NCBI RefSeq assembly: GCF_011049865.1 | Contig: NZ_DRGY01000049.1 | Location: 19,684 to 83,683 of the forward strand | Source of the DNA: Marinobacter antarcticus | GTDB taxonomy: Bacteria; Pseudomonadota; Gammaproteobacteria; Pseudomonadales; Oleiphilaceae | DNA: 64,000 nt | Direction: 5' to 3' | Shown: positions 50,636 to 60,386 of the stretch, in pieces | Numbering within the stretch: the stretch's first letter is position 1 | Layout: each line of letters opens with the position of its first letter | Translations under genes and position numbers: made by a program | Notes under the pieces: model-generated | Databases searched by the model: none | The model's input: the letters and a program-made list of their open reading frames with translations, nothing else | Told to the model about the DNA's origin: nothing

Positions 50636-53600
50636 ATGCTTGAACTTCGCGGCGCACCCGCGCTTTCGTCATTCCGCTCTCATAAATTGTTTGCCAAGAT
50701 TCAAGCCATTGTGCCGGAAATCGAGCACGTTTATGCCGAATTCATGCACTTTGCGGATCTTGAAGGTACGCTTTCGGATTTCGAACAGGCCATTCTTGAT
50801 CGACTTCTGACATACGGCCCCAGCGTGCCCGGTGAAGAACCGAAAGGTGTGCTTTTCCTTGTGGTGCCGCGCCCGGGAACCCTTTCCCCCTGGTCCAGCA
50901 AGGCAACCGATATTGCCCGCAATTGTGGTTTGCGCCAGATTCAGCGCATCGAGCGTGGCACGGCTTTTTATATCAAGGCCAACAGGAAGCTCGGGCTTGA
51001 CCAGCGTGAAAAAGTTGCGGCGCTGCTTCACGACCGGATGACCCAGAAGGTTTTCCATGAAATGGGCGGCGCCCAGCTGCTGTTCAGTCATGAGGAGCCG
51101 CGTCCTCTTGAGCGGGTTTCTGTGCTGGCGGGCGGCCGTAAGGCGTTGGTGAAAGCAAACACGCGCTTGGGTTTGGCGCTGGCGGATGACGAAATTGATT
51201 ACCTGGTGACATCGTTTATCGGCCTGGAGCGCGACCCGACAGACGTTGAACTGATGATGTTTGCCCAGGCAAATTCCGAGCACTGTCGCCACAAAATATT
51301 CAACGCTTCATGGGACATTGACGGTGAGGGGCAAGAAAAATCCCTGTTTGCCATGATTCGAAATACCTATGAGATGAACAGCGAAGGTGTGCTTTCGGCT
51401 TATAAAGACAACGCATCGGTTATTCGGGGCAGCCGCGGCGGCCGCTTCTTCCCGGATCCAGTAACCGGCGTTTATGGCTATAACCAGGAAGACATTCACA
51501 TTCTGATGAAGGTGGAAACTCACAATCACCCGACGGCGATTGCGCCAGCCGCCGGGGCGGCAACCGGCTCTGGCGGTGAAATTCGCGACGAGGGCGCAAC
51601 CGGCCGTGGCTCCAAGCCGAAGGCCGGGCTGTCCGGGTTTACAGTATCTAACCTCAATCTGCCGGAAGATCCCCAGCCGTGGGAAACCCACTACGGCAAG
51701 CCCGATCGGATCGCTTCCGCTTTGGATATTATGATTGAAGGGCCCATTGGCGGGGCAGCATTCAATAACGAGTTTGGTCGGCCGAACATAGCCGGCTATT
51801 TCCGGACGTTTGAAGAAAAAGTGGCTAGCCCGGCAGGCGATGAGGTGCGTGGGTACCACAAGCCCATCATGATCGCCGGCGGTCTCGGTAATATCAGGGC
51901 AGAGCACGTTGAAAAAGGTGAGATACCGGTAGGCGCAAAACTTATCGTACTGGGTGGTCCTTCCATGCTTATCGGCCTTGGAGGCAGCGCTGCTTCGTCC
52001 ATGGATTCCGGTTCCAGTAATGAGAATCTTGATTTCGCCTCTGTGCAGCGGGATAACCCGGAAATGGAGCGGCGTTGTCAGGAAGTGATTGACCGCTGTT
52101 GGCAGATGGGCGAGAAGAATCCCCTGTGTTTCATCCACGATGTTGGCGCAGGCGGTCTTTCCAACGCCATGCCGGAGCTGGTTAAGGACGGTGGCCGCGG
52201 TGGCAAGTTCGAACTGCGGGACATTCCGAGTGACGAGCCGGGCATGTCGCCTCTGGAAATCTGGTGCAACGAGTCCCAGGAGCGCTACGTTATGGCCGTC
52301 GCTCCCGAGAATCTGGAGCTTTTTGATGCGCTTTGTCGTCGGGAGCGCTGTCCCTATGCGGTGGTTGGAGAGGCAACGGAAGCTCATCACCTTGAGCTAA
52401 GTGATTCCTATTTTAACGAAAAGCCCGTTGATCTGCCGATGGATGTCCTCTTTGGCAAACCGCCCCGCATGCACCGGAGTGTTAACAGAACATCGTTTAC
52501 CAAGCCGGTGTTTGACTCGACCCGGATTGATCTGAACGATGCGATTCGCAGAGTGTTGCGCCTTCCTTCTGTAGGCTCCAAGAGTTTCCTGATAACCATT
52601 GGTGATCGCACGATTACCGGGCTTGTTGCCCGTGATCAAATGGTTGGTCCATGGCAGGTGCCGGTCAGCGATGTCGCGGTTACCTCAAGTTCCTTTGATG
52701 TATTGGCCGGTGAAGCCATGGCCATGGGTGAGCGCACGCCCGTCGCGACCATCGATGCGCCCGCATCCGGCCGAATGGCCGTAGGTGAGGCCATTACCAA
52801 TTTGGCCGCTGCCGCTATTGGGAAGCTCTCCGATATTCGCTTATCGGCTAACTGGATGTCTGCTGCCGGTCACCCGGGGGAAGACGAAAACCTATACGAA
52901 ACCGTGCGAGCGGTGGGTATGGAGTTGTGTCCAGCGCTTGGGATTACCATTCCCGTGGGCAAAGACTCCATGTCCATGAAGACCATGTGGGAAGAGGATA
53001 ACGGCGAACAGAAGAGCGTTACGGCGCCGCTTTCGTTGATTATCAGCGGCTTTGCCCCGGTTACGGACGTTTCGCGTACCCTGACGCCGCAACTGGTGAC
53101 AGGCGCAAGCGCGACCGATCTGATACTCGTTGACTTGGCCGCAGGGCAGAATCGTCTGGGTGGATCGGCGTTGGCTCAGGTGTACGGTCAAGTTGGAGCG
53201 GTGGCGCCGGATCTTGACGATCCCGAGGATCTCAAAGCGTTTTTCGCCGTTATTCAGGGCTTGAGCGCAGACGATAAGCTCCTTGCTTACCACGATCGTT
53301 CGGATGGCGGCTTGTTCGTGACGCTTGCCGAGATGTGCTTCGCAGGTCGTACCGGTGTAGACGTTAAGCTGGATGGTTTGGCAGACGATCGCACACAGTT
53401 TGCCCGTGAGCTGTTCAATGAAGAACTGGGCGCCGTTATTCAGGTGCTTAGTGAAGATACCGATTTTGTTCTGCAGCAATTTTCAGGGGCAGGGCTAGGC
53501 GATCACGTCAGTGTTATTGGTACATTAAATGATCAGGACCGGTTACGTTTGACGTTTAAGGGCGAAACGGTTTGGGATGATTCGCGAACAGAATTGCAAC

Positions 53601-54541
53601 GTCTGTGGTCTGAAACCAGCTACCGTATTCAATCCCTCCGAGACAACGCTGATTGCGCGGCGGAGGAGTTTGACAACCTGCTTGATGCAGACGATCCAGG
53701 CCTTCACGCGCAGCTTACTTATGATGTGAATGACAACATTGCTGCACCTTACATCAATACAGGTGCACGCCCGAGAATCGCTGTTTTGCGTGAGCAGGGC
53801 GTTAACGGTCAGGTTGAGATGGCTGCCGCATTTGATCGGGCCGGTTTTGAATCTGTTGACGTACACATGAGCGACCTGCTTTCCGGGCGGGTGAATCTGG
53901 AGACGTTTAACAGTTTGGTGGCCTGTGGTGGTTTCTCTTATGGGGATGTGTTGGGCGCCGGCGAAGGCTGGGCCAAGTCCATACTGTTCAATGATCGGGT
54001 TCGCGATCAGTTTGCAGCGTTTTTTAACCGTCAGGACACTCTCGCACTCGGCGTATGCAATGGCTGTCAGATGCTATCCAATTTGCACGAGCTGATTCCT
54101 GGCAGCGAGGGATGGCCACGTTTTGTTCGCAACCAGTCCGAGCAGTTTGAAGCGCGGTTGGCCATGGTTGAAGTGATGCCGTCACCGTCTGCGTTCCTGG
54201 AGGGGATGGCTGGCTCGCGCATGCCAATTGCCGTTGCTCATGGCGAAGGTAGGGCAGAGTTCTCAGGGGGAGCGTCGGCTACGGATCTGTCAGAAGGCGA
54301 ACGCGTGGCGCTGCGGTTTGTGGATAACCGGGGGCAAGCGACAATGCGTTATCCTTACAATCCTAATGGCTCGCAAGATGGTATTGCGGGTGCGACCACT
54401 CGTGATGGTCGTATTACGATTATGATGCCACACCCTGAGCGGGTTTTTCGTGCTGTCCAGCACTCTTGGCGTCCGCAAGAATGGCAGGAAGATGGCTCCT
54501 GGATTCGCATGTTCAGGAATGCGAGAGGCTGGTTCGGCTAA
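50636..54541 (+). CDS. purL: Phosphoribosylformylglycinamidine synthase
   Basis: 1301 residues, the length of the large single-chain form. It begins '[18 protein letters not shown]'. The synthase part carries '[20 protein letters not shown]' and '[13 protein letters not shown]'; the C-terminal glutaminase has nucleophile Cys in '[14 protein letters not shown]' and His/Glu in '[17 protein letters not shown]'. It makes FGAM with glutamine and ATP in purine synthesis. The frame extends 39 codons upstream but those residues are unlike PurL. Terminated by a long hairpin. Confidence 0.97.
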   Translation: MLELRGAPALSSFRSHKLFAKIQAIVPEIEHVYAEFMHFADLEGTLSDFEQAILDRLLTYGPSVPGEEPKGVLFLVVPRPGTLSPWSSKATDIARNCGLRQIQRIERGTAFYIKANRKLGLDQREKVAALLHDRMTQKVFHEMGGAQLLFSHEEPRPLERVSVLAGGRKALVKANTRLGLALADDEIDYLVTSFIGLERDPTDVELMMFAQANSEHCRHKIFNASWDIDGEGQEKSLFAMIRNTYEMNSEGVLSAYKDNASVIRGSRGGRFFPDPVTGVYGYNQEDIHILMKVETHNHPTAIAPAAGAATGSGGEIRDEGATGRGSKPKAGLSGFTVSNLNLPEDPQPWETHYGKPDRIASALDIMIEGPIGGAAFNNEFGRPNIAGYFRTFEEKVASPAGDEVRGYHKPIMIAGGLGNIRAEHVEKGEIPVGAKLIVLGGPSMLIGLGGSAASSMDSGSSNENLDFASVQRDNPEMERRCQEVIDRCWQMGEKNPLCFIHDVGAGGLSNAMPELVKDGGRGGKFELRDIPSDEPGMSPLEIWCNESQERYVMAVAPENLELFDALCRRERCPYAVVGEATEAHHLELSDSYFNEKPVDLPMDVLFGKPPRMHRSVNRTSFTKPVFDSTRIDLNDAIRRVLRLPSVGSKSFLITIGDRTITGLVARDQMVGPWQVPVSDVAVTSSSFDVLAGEAMAMGERTPVATIDAPASGRMAVGEAITNLAAAAIGKLSDIRLSANWMSAAGHPGEDENLYETVRAVGMELCPALGITIPVGKDSMSMKTMWEEDNGEQKSVTAPLSLIISGFAPVTDVSRTLTPQLVTGASATDLILVDLAAGQNRLGGSALAQVYGQVGAVAPDLDDPEDLKAFFAVIQGLSADDKLLAYHDRSDGGLFVTLAEMCFAGRTGVDVKLDGLADDRTQFARELFNEELGAVIQVLSEDTDFVLQQFSGAGLGDHVSVIGTLNDQDRLRLTFKGETVWDDSRTELQRLWSETSYRIQSLRDNADCAAEEFDNLLDADDPGLHAQLTYDVNDNIAAPYINTGARPRIAVLREQGVNGQVEMAAAFDRAGFESVDVHMSDLLSGRVNLETFNSLVACGGFSYGDVLGAGEGWAKSILFNDRVRDQFAAFFNRQDTLALGVCNGCQMLSNLHELIPGSEGWPRFVRNQSEQFEARLAMVEVMPSPSAFLEGMAGSRMPIAVAHGEGRAEFSGGASATDLSEGERVALRFVDNRGQATMRYPYNPNGSQDGIAGATTRDGRITIMMPHPERVFRAVQHSWRPQEWQEDGSWIRMFRNARGWFG

Positions 54542-54558
54542 GGGAACCCTGAGTGGAA

Positions 54559-54610
54559 AAGCCGACTTTAGGAAGGGCTGAGAAGGGGCCTTTCCGGAGT
54601 CGGTTTTTTT
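54559..54610 (+). terminator. Intrinsic terminator of purL
   Basis: Outer stem CCGACT (54562-54567) with AGTCGG (54598-54603), inner pairing GGAAGG with CCTTTCC, then seven T. It lies 20 bp after the stop. Confidence 0.88.
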
Positions 54611-54956
54611 GTGGCTGTCACCCGGAGTTTTTGGCATTTTTCAAGCGATAAAGATTGTAAAATTAGAAATATAGCCCTTGACTCAATATATTTATGCACA
54701 TTTCGATCGTTTCTCTGTGTGTTCTATGAACAATGCACGTTATGCAGGTTCATTTTTTGATCGAGTCGTATAACGCATTGAAAAATATGAATAAAGTATA
54801 TCAGGTGAATTTGTCACCAATTTGACGTGAGGGTAGCAAATACGGGGTATAGAGAGGGGTTCCCCAATACTTTCCCCAGAGTTATCCACAGAATCTGTGG
54901 GTAAGTACCTAAGCTATTAATCTGTACAAAAAATATCCTGTTTGAAGAGGATTCTC
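54611..54956. other. AT-rich intergenic region with a DnaA-box pair
   Basis: A 346-bp stretch clearly richer in AT than its surroundings and without genes. Near its right end is TTATCCACA (54882-54890), a perfect DnaA box, and TGTGGGTAA (54896-54904), a one-mismatch box in the opposite direction, 5 bp apart. The pair is about 50 bp before the YqfO-like gene. No further boxes or AT-repeat unwinding element of an origin is evident, so a DnaA-titration or regulatory site is likelier. Confidence 0.7.
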
Positions 54957-55268
54957 ATGTACAAAATTTGTTATTTCGTTCCAGAAACGCACCTCGAGAA
55001 AACCAAGCAGGCGCTCTTCGATGTTGGCGCAGGTTGTATCGGTGATTATGATTCTTGCGCCTGGCAATGTCGTGGACAGGGTCAGTTCCGCCCCCTCGAG
55101 GGTAGCAGCCCTTTTCTGGGAGACGCCGGGGCACTGGAAGTTGTGGAGGAGTTCAAAGTTGAACTCGTTTGCAGAGACGATTTGATCCGTCAGGCAGTCG
55201 GCGCACTCAAGCAAGCCCATCCGTATGAGGAGCCTGCCTACGAAATTTACCGGATGGAAATATTATAG
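54957..55268 (+). CDS. YqfO/CutA-like small protein (NIF3 insert domain)
   Basis: 103 residues from ATG 54957 with GAGG upstream. 'CYFVPETHLEKTKQALFDVG', 'QGQFRPLEGSSPFLGDAG' and 'AHPYEEPAYEIYRMEIL' are the marks of the YqfO family, the CutA/PII-like domain that is inserted in some NIF3 proteins but occurs alone in Gammaproteobacteria. Function unclear. It converges with the Nudix gene, overlapping it by 6 bp, and a DnaA-box pair lies upstream. Confidence 0.9.
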   Translation: MYKICYFVPETHLEKTKQALFDVGAGCIGDYDSCAWQCRGQGQFRPLEGSSPFLGDAGALEVVEEFKVELVCRDDLIRQAVGALKQAHPYEEPAYEIYRMEIL

Positions 55269-55826
55269 ATCGTGCTTACTCCGGGTAGCGGCCATAGGGT
55301 GGCGGATATCACTAACGTGCACGCCGAAGGAATCGTTTTTCAAGTCTTCCAAAAATAGTTCCAGCGTTTTGCGCACGGTTGGGAAGGAGATCTCATCCCA
55401 CGGAATGTCGTCCAGAGCAAATAAGCGGGTTTCAAGAGATTCTTCGCCAGCACCGAATCGACCGTCTTTAAGCGTCGCTCGATAGAACATATGCACCTGG
55501 TTAATGTGGGGAACATCAATAATGGAATACAGCCCCTCAATGTTGACTTCGGCCAGAGCCTCCTCCAGGGTCTCGCGCTGGGCGGCTTCAACCGTTGTTT
55601 CGGCATTTTCCATATATCCAGCGGGGAGGGTCCAGTACCCATAGCGCGGTTCGATTGCGCGGCGACAAAGCAGAATTTGTCCGTTCCACACAGGTACGGT
55701 GCCCGCGACGATGCGTGGATTTTGATAGTGTATTGTGCCGCAACTTGTGCACACAAAGCGGTGACGGTTGTCGCCCTCGGGGATACGTTGTTCAACCGGA
55801 TGGCCGCATGTGCTGCAGTACTTCAT
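55263..55826 (-). CDS. Nudix hydrolase with N-terminal zinc ribbon
   Basis: 187 residues. 'YCSTCGHPVEQ' and 'FVCTSCGTIHYQNPR' form a four-Cys zinc ribbon; 'TLPAGYMENAETTVEAAQRE' then 'TLEEALAEV' is the Nudix box, with Ala in place of its final Gly. The layout resembles NADH pyrophosphatase (NudC) without the extra domain, so a nucleotide-diphosphate-linked substrate such as NADH or ADP-ribose is likely. Convergent with the YqfO gene, divergent from the next Nudix gene. Confidence 0.9.
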   Translation of the reverse strand: MKYCSTCGHPVEQRIPEGDNRHRFVCTSCGTIHYQNPRIVAGTVPVWNGQILLCRRAIEPRYGYWTLPAGYMENAETTVEAAQRETLEEALAEVNIEGLYSIIDVPHINQVHMFYRATLKDGRFGAGEESLETRLFALDDIPWDEISFPTVRKTLELFLEDLKNDSFGVHVSDIRHPMAATRSKHDL

Positions 55827-55922
55827 GATTTTCCCCGTATACTTGAATTGGTAAAGCGTTCAGTTTAATGATCCTTGCTGTCGCTGTCTCATTCAACACC
55901 GGATTTGCCCAGGAGTTCCGAT

Positions 55923-56504
55923 TTGCGTGATTTACTTGTTCAGCGTTTAACCGGCTATGCACCGCGGAAACTCGATCTGAAGTACCCCGAGGCGGGCATT
56001 CTCGTGCCGGTTACGGATAACCCTGGCAATCCCGAAATGATATTTACGTTGCGCTCGGAAAATCTGAGCACTCACCGGGGACAGGTTGCTTACCCTGGTG
56101 GGAAACGAGACCCTGGAGACTTGTCGCTGGCCGCTACGGCTTTACGTGAAACCCATGAGGAAATTGGTCTGCCGCCCGATCAAGTGGAAATTATATCGCC
56201 ACTGAGCCAGGTGATGTCGCTTCACGGGATTCTCGTGTCTCCGTATGTCGGTGTTGTGCCCGAAGAGCATCCACTGGAGCCCAACCCAGATGAGATCGAC
56301 AGTGTCTTTCGTGTGCCCCTTTCTTTTTTTCTTGAAGATCGGCGTGAGCGTACCGATGCACTTCTTTTTCAGAATCAAACAATTCATGTTCCTTGCTACC
56401 GTTGGGAGCGTTATCAGATATGGGGGCTGTCGGCTGTGGTTCTGGTCGATTTCCTGAACGCCGTTTATGACGCGGGCATTGATCTGCGGGAACCTCCAAA
56501 GTAA
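55923..56504 (+). CDS. CoA pyrophosphatase-like Nudix hydrolase (NudL type)
   Basis: 193 residues from a TTG at 55923 with AGGAG 7 bp upstream; TTG 55875 would add 16 residues. 'RSENLSTHRGQVAYPGGKRD' carries the CoA-pyrophosphatase motif before the Nudix box 'GDLSLAATALRETHEEIGLP'. This group cleaves CoA and acyl-CoA to 3'-phospho-AMP and phosphopantetheine. Start codon choice is moderately sure. It is not obviously part of the mutase operon, which starts 270 bp later. Confidence 0.88.
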   Translation: MRDLLVQRLTGYAPRKLDLKYPEAGILVPVTDNPGNPEMIFTLRSENLSTHRGQVAYPGGKRDPGDLSLAATALRETHEEIGLPPDQVEIISPLSQVMSLHGILVSPYVGVVPEEHPLEPNPDEIDSVFRVPLSFFLEDRRERTDALLFQNQTIHVPCYRWERYQIWGLSAVVLVDFLNAVYDAGIDLREPPK

Positions 56505-56668
56505 GCCTGCCCCCTCCCTCTCTCCTGGTTTGATCTCCTACTGATGTCCCTTGGTACCGGAGCTGCACAGCCTCGCCCGCACCGCTATTTTGCACAACTT
56601 CTTTCCGCGCTCCCTCTCGTGTCGTGGTTCCGTCAGGAACGACTCGGCCTCGCTTTGCATTCAGAAAT

Positions 56669-56696
56669 TGGCGTTAATTAGACTAAAGTCTAATAC
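56669..56696 (+). promoter_or_regulatory. Putative promoter and GntR operator of the mutase operon
   Basis: TTGGCG (56669-56674) and TAATAC (56691-56696) with a 16-bp spacer make a plausible promoter. Over it lies the perfect dyad TTAGACT-AA-AGTCTAA (56678-56693), so binding there would block RNA polymerase. The site is about 80 bp before the GntR gene, whose product probably binds it. The boundary to the upstream Nudix gene is otherwise empty. Confidence 0.6.
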
Positions 56697-56776
56697 GCAT
56701 AAAAGGCGAACAGGTATTACATAGTGAATACTGTATGCAAACGACAGCCAAGGAGTTGCGTCGTGGAGTGTGATCA

Positions 56777-57469
56777 ATGAAGAAAATCCAAGCCGAGAAA
56801 AACCTGCCTGAGCTCATATACGATTCTGTGGTCAACGCCATCGTTGAAGGTTTGCTCAAGCCGGGTGAGCGGGTGACCCAAGAGAGCCTGGCCGAGAGGC
56901 TGGATGTCTCGCGATTACCGGTGAGTCAGGCCATGCAGCGCCTTCGAGACGATGGGTTTCTTTCCAGTGTGGGACGTCGGGGTCTGATGGTTTCGCTGCT
57001 CGATGAGAATTTTGTGGCGCAGTTGTACGAGTTTCGGTGCGGGATTGACCTGATCAGTGCCGGAGTCGCTGCCCAGCGGGTCGACGCCGGCTCGCGGAAG
57101 CGTGGAGAAGACATTATTGATGAGGGGCGTGCAGCAGGAAAGGCACATGATCTTCCTGCGCTTATCGAAGCTGATATGCGCTTCCATGGCTTCATCTACG
57201 AACTGGCGGGAAACACCTTTATCCTGGATTCAATGGAGGCCCACTGGAACCACGTAAGGCGAGTTATGAGCGACATCCTTATTGCGGAAAAAAATCAGAA
57301 ACAGATCTGGGAAGAGCACGCGGCGATACTTAATGCTGTATTGGCCGGCGACGTTCGGGCTGCTGAAACGCTTGCGAGGCAACATGTGGAAACCGCTTCG
57401 ACCTGGCTTCAGCAGGAAATTCAAAGCTCTCGTGAACCTCTGAAAAGAAGCGGAAACGCGGCGAGTTAA
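56777..57469 (+). CDS. GntR family transcriptional regulator, FadR subfamily (FCD domain)
   Basis: 230 residues. N-terminal winged helix ('LPELIYDSVVNAIVEGLLKP', 'ERVTQESLAERLDVSRLPVS') and a helical FCD effector domain with the metal-ligand pattern: Asp/His in 'EADMRFHGFIYELAGN', His in 'MEAHWNHVRR', and a late His in 'LARQHVETA'. FCD members sense organic acids, often with a bound metal, and mostly repress. It is the first gene of the operon with the mutase genes, 15 bp ahead of the B12 subunit, so it probably responds to the pathway's acid and controls the dyad at 56678. Confidence 0.92.
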   Translation: MKKIQAEKNLPELIYDSVVNAIVEGLLKPGERVTQESLAERLDVSRLPVSQAMQRLRDDGFLSSVGRRGLMVSLLDENFVAQLYEFRCGIDLISAGVAAQRVDAGSRKRGEDIIDEGRAAGKAHDLPALIEADMRFHGFIYELAGNTFILDSMEAHWNHVRRVMSDILIAEKNQKQIWEEHAAILNAVLAGDVRAAETLARQHVETASTWLQQEIQSSREPLKRSGNAAS

Positions 57470-57484
57470 TCCAAGGAGAATAAG

Positions 57485-57910
57485 ATGCAAAACAATGACA
57501 ATAGCGCAAATGTGATTCGTGTAATGTTGGCGAAAATCGGTCTGGATGGTCATGACCGAGGCATAAAAGTTGTTGCACGTGCGTTGCGGGATGCTGGCAT
57601 GGACGTGGTTTATACCGGATTGCATCGCACGCCGGAGGAAGTTGTGGATGCCGCTATTCAGGAGGATGTGGATATTCTGGGGATCAGTCTGCTTTCGGGT
57701 GCGCACATGCACATTTTCCCCAAGGTGCTGGAGCTCCTGAAAGCCAAGGAAGCAGACGACATGATTGTCGCAGGTGGCGGTGTCATCCCGGACGACGATG
57801 TCGAAGAGCTCTATCAGATGGGCGTTCACAAGATTCTTCTCCAGGACACTCCCCCTCAGGAAGTCATTGATTCGTTCCGTCAATTAGTGGCAGACCGTGG
57901 TGCCCGATAG
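57485..57910 (+). CDS. hcmB: B12-binding small subunit of an acyl-CoA mutase (probable 2-hydroxyisobutyryl-CoA mutase)
   Basis: 141 residues forming only the cobalamin-binding domain. The 'base-off/His-on' motif D-x-H-x-x-G is Asp21-His23-Gly26 in 'KIGLDGHDRG', so His23 should replace the lower axial ligand of B12; 'LGISLLSGAHMHIFPKV' and 'VAGGGVIPDDDVEEL' line the nucleotide loop. In methylmalonyl-CoA mutase this domain is fused to the large chain; a separate small subunit is usual for isobutyryl- and 2-hydroxyisobutyryl-CoA mutases. It pairs with the large subunit encoded at 60373. AAGGAG precedes the ATG. Name rests on the large subunit's residues. Confidence 0.88.
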   Translation: MQNNDNSANVIRVMLAKIGLDGHDRGIKVVARALRDAGMDVVYTGLHRTPEEVVDAAIQEDVDILGISLLSGAHMHIFPKVLELLKAKEADDMIVAGGGVIPDDDVEELYQMGVHKILLQDTPPQEVIDSFRQLVADRGAR

Positions 57911-57986
57911 ATACGGCACCAGGGCGGTCGGGCGCTCATGACAGGTTTCCTCAGATGACAACCAATAATAATATCAGGAGTCTCCG

Positions 57987-59408
57987 ATGGAAGATTGGAA
58001 TTTTCCTCCCAGCTACAACAAAGATTACTTTCCTGATTCTGACAGCCCTTACTGGTTTCGGGAGCGGGAAACGATGGATCCTGCAAAGCGCGATGAACTA
58101 ATTGTTGCGCGCATACGGGATGTAATGGCCTATGCTTACGATCACTCTCCGTTTTACCAACGCAAATGGGACGATGCCGGTGTAAAGGCAGATGACATTC
58201 GTACCCTTGCAGACTTCGAACGGGTTCCTGTGGTCACTAAGCAGGAGCTTCGCGACTCCCAGGCAAGTAATCCGCCATTCGGGGATTATCTTTGCTGCCC
58301 TCAAAGCGATATTCATCATATCCATGGCACGTCTGGCACAACCGGTCGGCCTACCGCTTTTGGTATCTCCCGGGGTGATTGGGAAACCATTGCCAATAAT
58401 CATGCCCGGATCATGTGGGGTATGGGCCTGCGGCCGGGGGATACGGTGTTTGTGGCCGCTATTTTGAGTCTCTATATGGGATCCTGGGGCGCGTTGATCG
58501 GTGCTGAGCGGCTGGGCTGCAAAGCGTTCCCTTTCGGCGCCGGCGCCCCGGGGATGACGGCGCGAGCGGTTACTTGGCTGGCCATGATGAAGCCCGCCGG
58601 CCTTTACTCCACACCCTCCTATGCGCTGAGGCTGGCGGAAGTCGCCCGAGAGGAAGGGATTGATCCCCGGGAATTTGGTATCAAAGTGCTGTTCTTTTCA
58701 GGCGAGCCGGGCGGTTCCATCCCATCTATCCGTGACAAGATTCAGGATATTTACGGTGCGAAAGTGGTTGATTGCGGAACCATGGCTGAGTTGACGCCAT
58801 GGATGCATGCCTCCGGCAGCGCGGACACCGAGGGTATGCTCCTTTGGCAGGACATCGTCTATACAGAAGTGGCGGACCCGCATACTAATTGTCGTGTTCC
58901 TTATGGTGGGCAGGGCACACCAATTTATACCCATCTCGAGCGCACTTCCCAGCCGATGATCCGCATGGTCTCCGGCGATCTGACCCATTGGGTGATGGAA
59001 GACAACCCGTGCGGCCGCACCTATCCGAGATTGCCAAAAGGCATTTACGGGCGGATCGACGACATGTTCCAGATCCGTGGCGAAAACATATATCCCAGTG
59101 CCATCGCTGAAATCCTGGAAGGCCTTGTTGGCTATGGCGGCGAGCATCGGATTGTTGTTTCACGCGGTGGCTCGATGGACGAACTGGCCGTACAGGCAGA
59201 ATTTGATCATGAGACAGCCAGTAAAGGCCCCGATGCAGTCAAGGCGTTGTTAGGGCGGGTGGAGGCTGAGTGCAGTCGCGTGTTGGGTGTTCGTGCAAGG
59301 GTTGTGATGGTCGAGCCGGACACCTTTCCGCGTACCGACTTCAAGGCCCAGCGGGTGATTGATGACCGGGATCTTTACCAGAGCCTTAACCAGAAGCGAG
59401 GAGATTAA
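57987..59408 (+). CDS. hcl: AMP-forming acyl-CoA ligase (PaaK-like), probable 2-hydroxyisobutyrate-CoA ligase
   Basis: 473 residues. Phenylacetate-CoA-ligase-type adenylating enzyme: P-loop 'HGTSGTTGRPTAFGISRGDW', 'FFSGEPGGSIPSIRDKI', 'MVSGDLTHWV', and C-terminal 'YGRIDDMFQIRGENIYPSAI'. It should activate an acid with ATP and CoA. Sitting between the two mutase subunits and the GTPase gene, it most likely makes the mutase's substrate. The ligase of the known 2-hydroxyisobutyrate pathway belongs to this family and has nearly the same length. ATG 57987 follows AGGAG; the stop abuts the next start (TAAATG). The acid is inferred, not shown. Confidence 0.88.
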   Translation: MEDWNFPPSYNKDYFPDSDSPYWFRERETMDPAKRDELIVARIRDVMAYAYDHSPFYQRKWDDAGVKADDIRTLADFERVPVVTKQELRDSQASNPPFGDYLCCPQSDIHHIHGTSGTTGRPTAFGISRGDWETIANNHARIMWGMGLRPGDTVFVAAILSLYMGSWGALIGAERLGCKAFPFGAGAPGMTARAVTWLAMMKPAGLYSTPSYALRLAEVAREEGIDPREFGIKVLFFSGEPGGSIPSIRDKIQDIYGAKVVDCGTMAELTPWMHASGSADTEGMLLWQDIVYTEVADPHTNCRVPYGGQGTPIYTHLERTSQPMIRMVSGDLTHWVMEDNPCGRTYPRLPKGIYGRIDDMFQIRGENIYPSAIAEILEGLVGYGGEHRIVVSRGGSMDELAVQAEFDHETASKGPDAVKALLGRVEAECSRVLGVRARVVMVEPDTFPRTDFKAQRVIDDRDLYQSLNQKRGD

Positions 59409-60386
59409 ATGATTAGTCGCACATCCTCTATGAAGCTTGCTGAGCGGGTGCGGGAAGGACATCTTCGTGCCATCGCCAGGCTTATTACCCGGGTTGAGAG
59501 TCGCGACCCTGAGGTGCGCCAAGCCATGGCTGAACTCTACAAAAGCACCGGCCGCGCCCATGTGGTAGGCATAACCGGTGTGCCGGGGGCAGGCAAGTCG
59601 ACGCTCGTCGCAGAGCTGGTCCAGGAGTACCGGGCGAGTGGCCGCACAGTCGGTATTGTTGCTATAGATCCTTCCAGCCCTTTCTCCGGTGGGGCGATCC
59701 TCGGTGATCGCATTCGCATGGGCGAACTGGTTTCTGATCCGGGTGTCTTCATTCGTAGCATGTCAACCCGGGGAACCTTGGGTGGCCTGGCCAGGCCGGC
59801 TTTGGAAGCAGTCGATCTGTTGGATGCAGGCGGATTCGATGTGGTCCTGATTGAGACGGTCGGCGTGGGTCAGGATGAAGTCGATATCGTGCGTGCGGCG
59901 CACACCACCGTAGTTGTCAACGCGCCAGGCCTGGGCGACGACGTTCAGGCCATCAAGGCAGGGGTGCTTGAGATTGCCGACATTCATGTGGTGAGTAAGG
60001 CGGACCGGCCCGACTCCAACAAAACTATTCAGGAACTCAAGGTCATGCTTGCGATGAGCCTTGAGCCGGGCAAGGACATATGGCGGGTGCCGGTAGTGCC
60101 GACCAGTTCTGAAAAACACAGCGGTTTCGGTGAGCTGATGTCGGCAATTGATCGCCACGCGGTGCATCTGGAGCATAGCGGAGAAATCACCGAACGTCGT
60201 CGCCAGATTGCGTTAACCCGAGTGGTGAAAGTTGCCGAGGAGATCGTCCGGGACAATTTTGTACGTGACAGCAGGTCACAAACCGAAGAGTTGCTCAAAA
60301 TGGTTACTCAGCGCGAAATGGATCCCCATGGAGCGGCAGTGACTTTGCTAAAGGCCATGAAGGAGAAGATTCATGAAGCACACTGA
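59409..60386 (+). CDS. meaB: MeaB/ArgK-type GTPase, mutase chaperone
   Basis: 325 residues: P-loop 'GITGVPGAGKSTLVAEL' (57-65), switch region 'VAIDPSSPFSGGAILGDRIR', 'FDVVLIETVGVGQDEVDIV' and 'VSKADRPDSNKTIQEL' (G4). MeaB proteins guard B12-dependent mutases: they gate loading of intact adenosylcobalamin and expel the damaged cofactor. It starts one base after the ligase stop and overlaps the mutase gene by 14 bp. The equivalent in the 2-hydroxyisobutyrate pathway is called MeaH. Confidence 0.95.
   Translation: MISRTSSMKLAERVREGHLRAIARLITRVESRDPEVRQAMAELYKSTGRAHVVGITGVPGAGKSTLVAELVQEYRASGRTVGIVAIDPSSPFSGGAILGDRIRMGELVSDPGVFIRSMSTRGTLGGLARPALEAVDLLDAGGFDVVLIETVGVGQDEVDIVRAAHTTVVVNAPGLGDDVQAIKAGVLEIADIHVVSKADRPDSNKTIQELKVMLAMSLEPGKDIWRVPVVPTSSEKHSGFGELMSAIDRHAVHLEHSGEITERRRQIALTRVVKVAEEIVRDNFVRDSRSQTEELLKMVTQREMDPHGAAVTLLKAMKEKIHEAH

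Noticed and set aside
51308-52390. 360-codon frame antisense to purL, and similar long antisense frames at 1882-2631, 30652-31416 and 60868-61692
   Set aside because: All lie opposite strongly conserved genes and follow from their codon bias; none has a domain or start signal.
54611-54956. Replication origin
   Set aside because: Only one pair of DnaA boxes, no AT-rich repeats of an unwinding element, and no dnaA, dnaN or gidA nearby.
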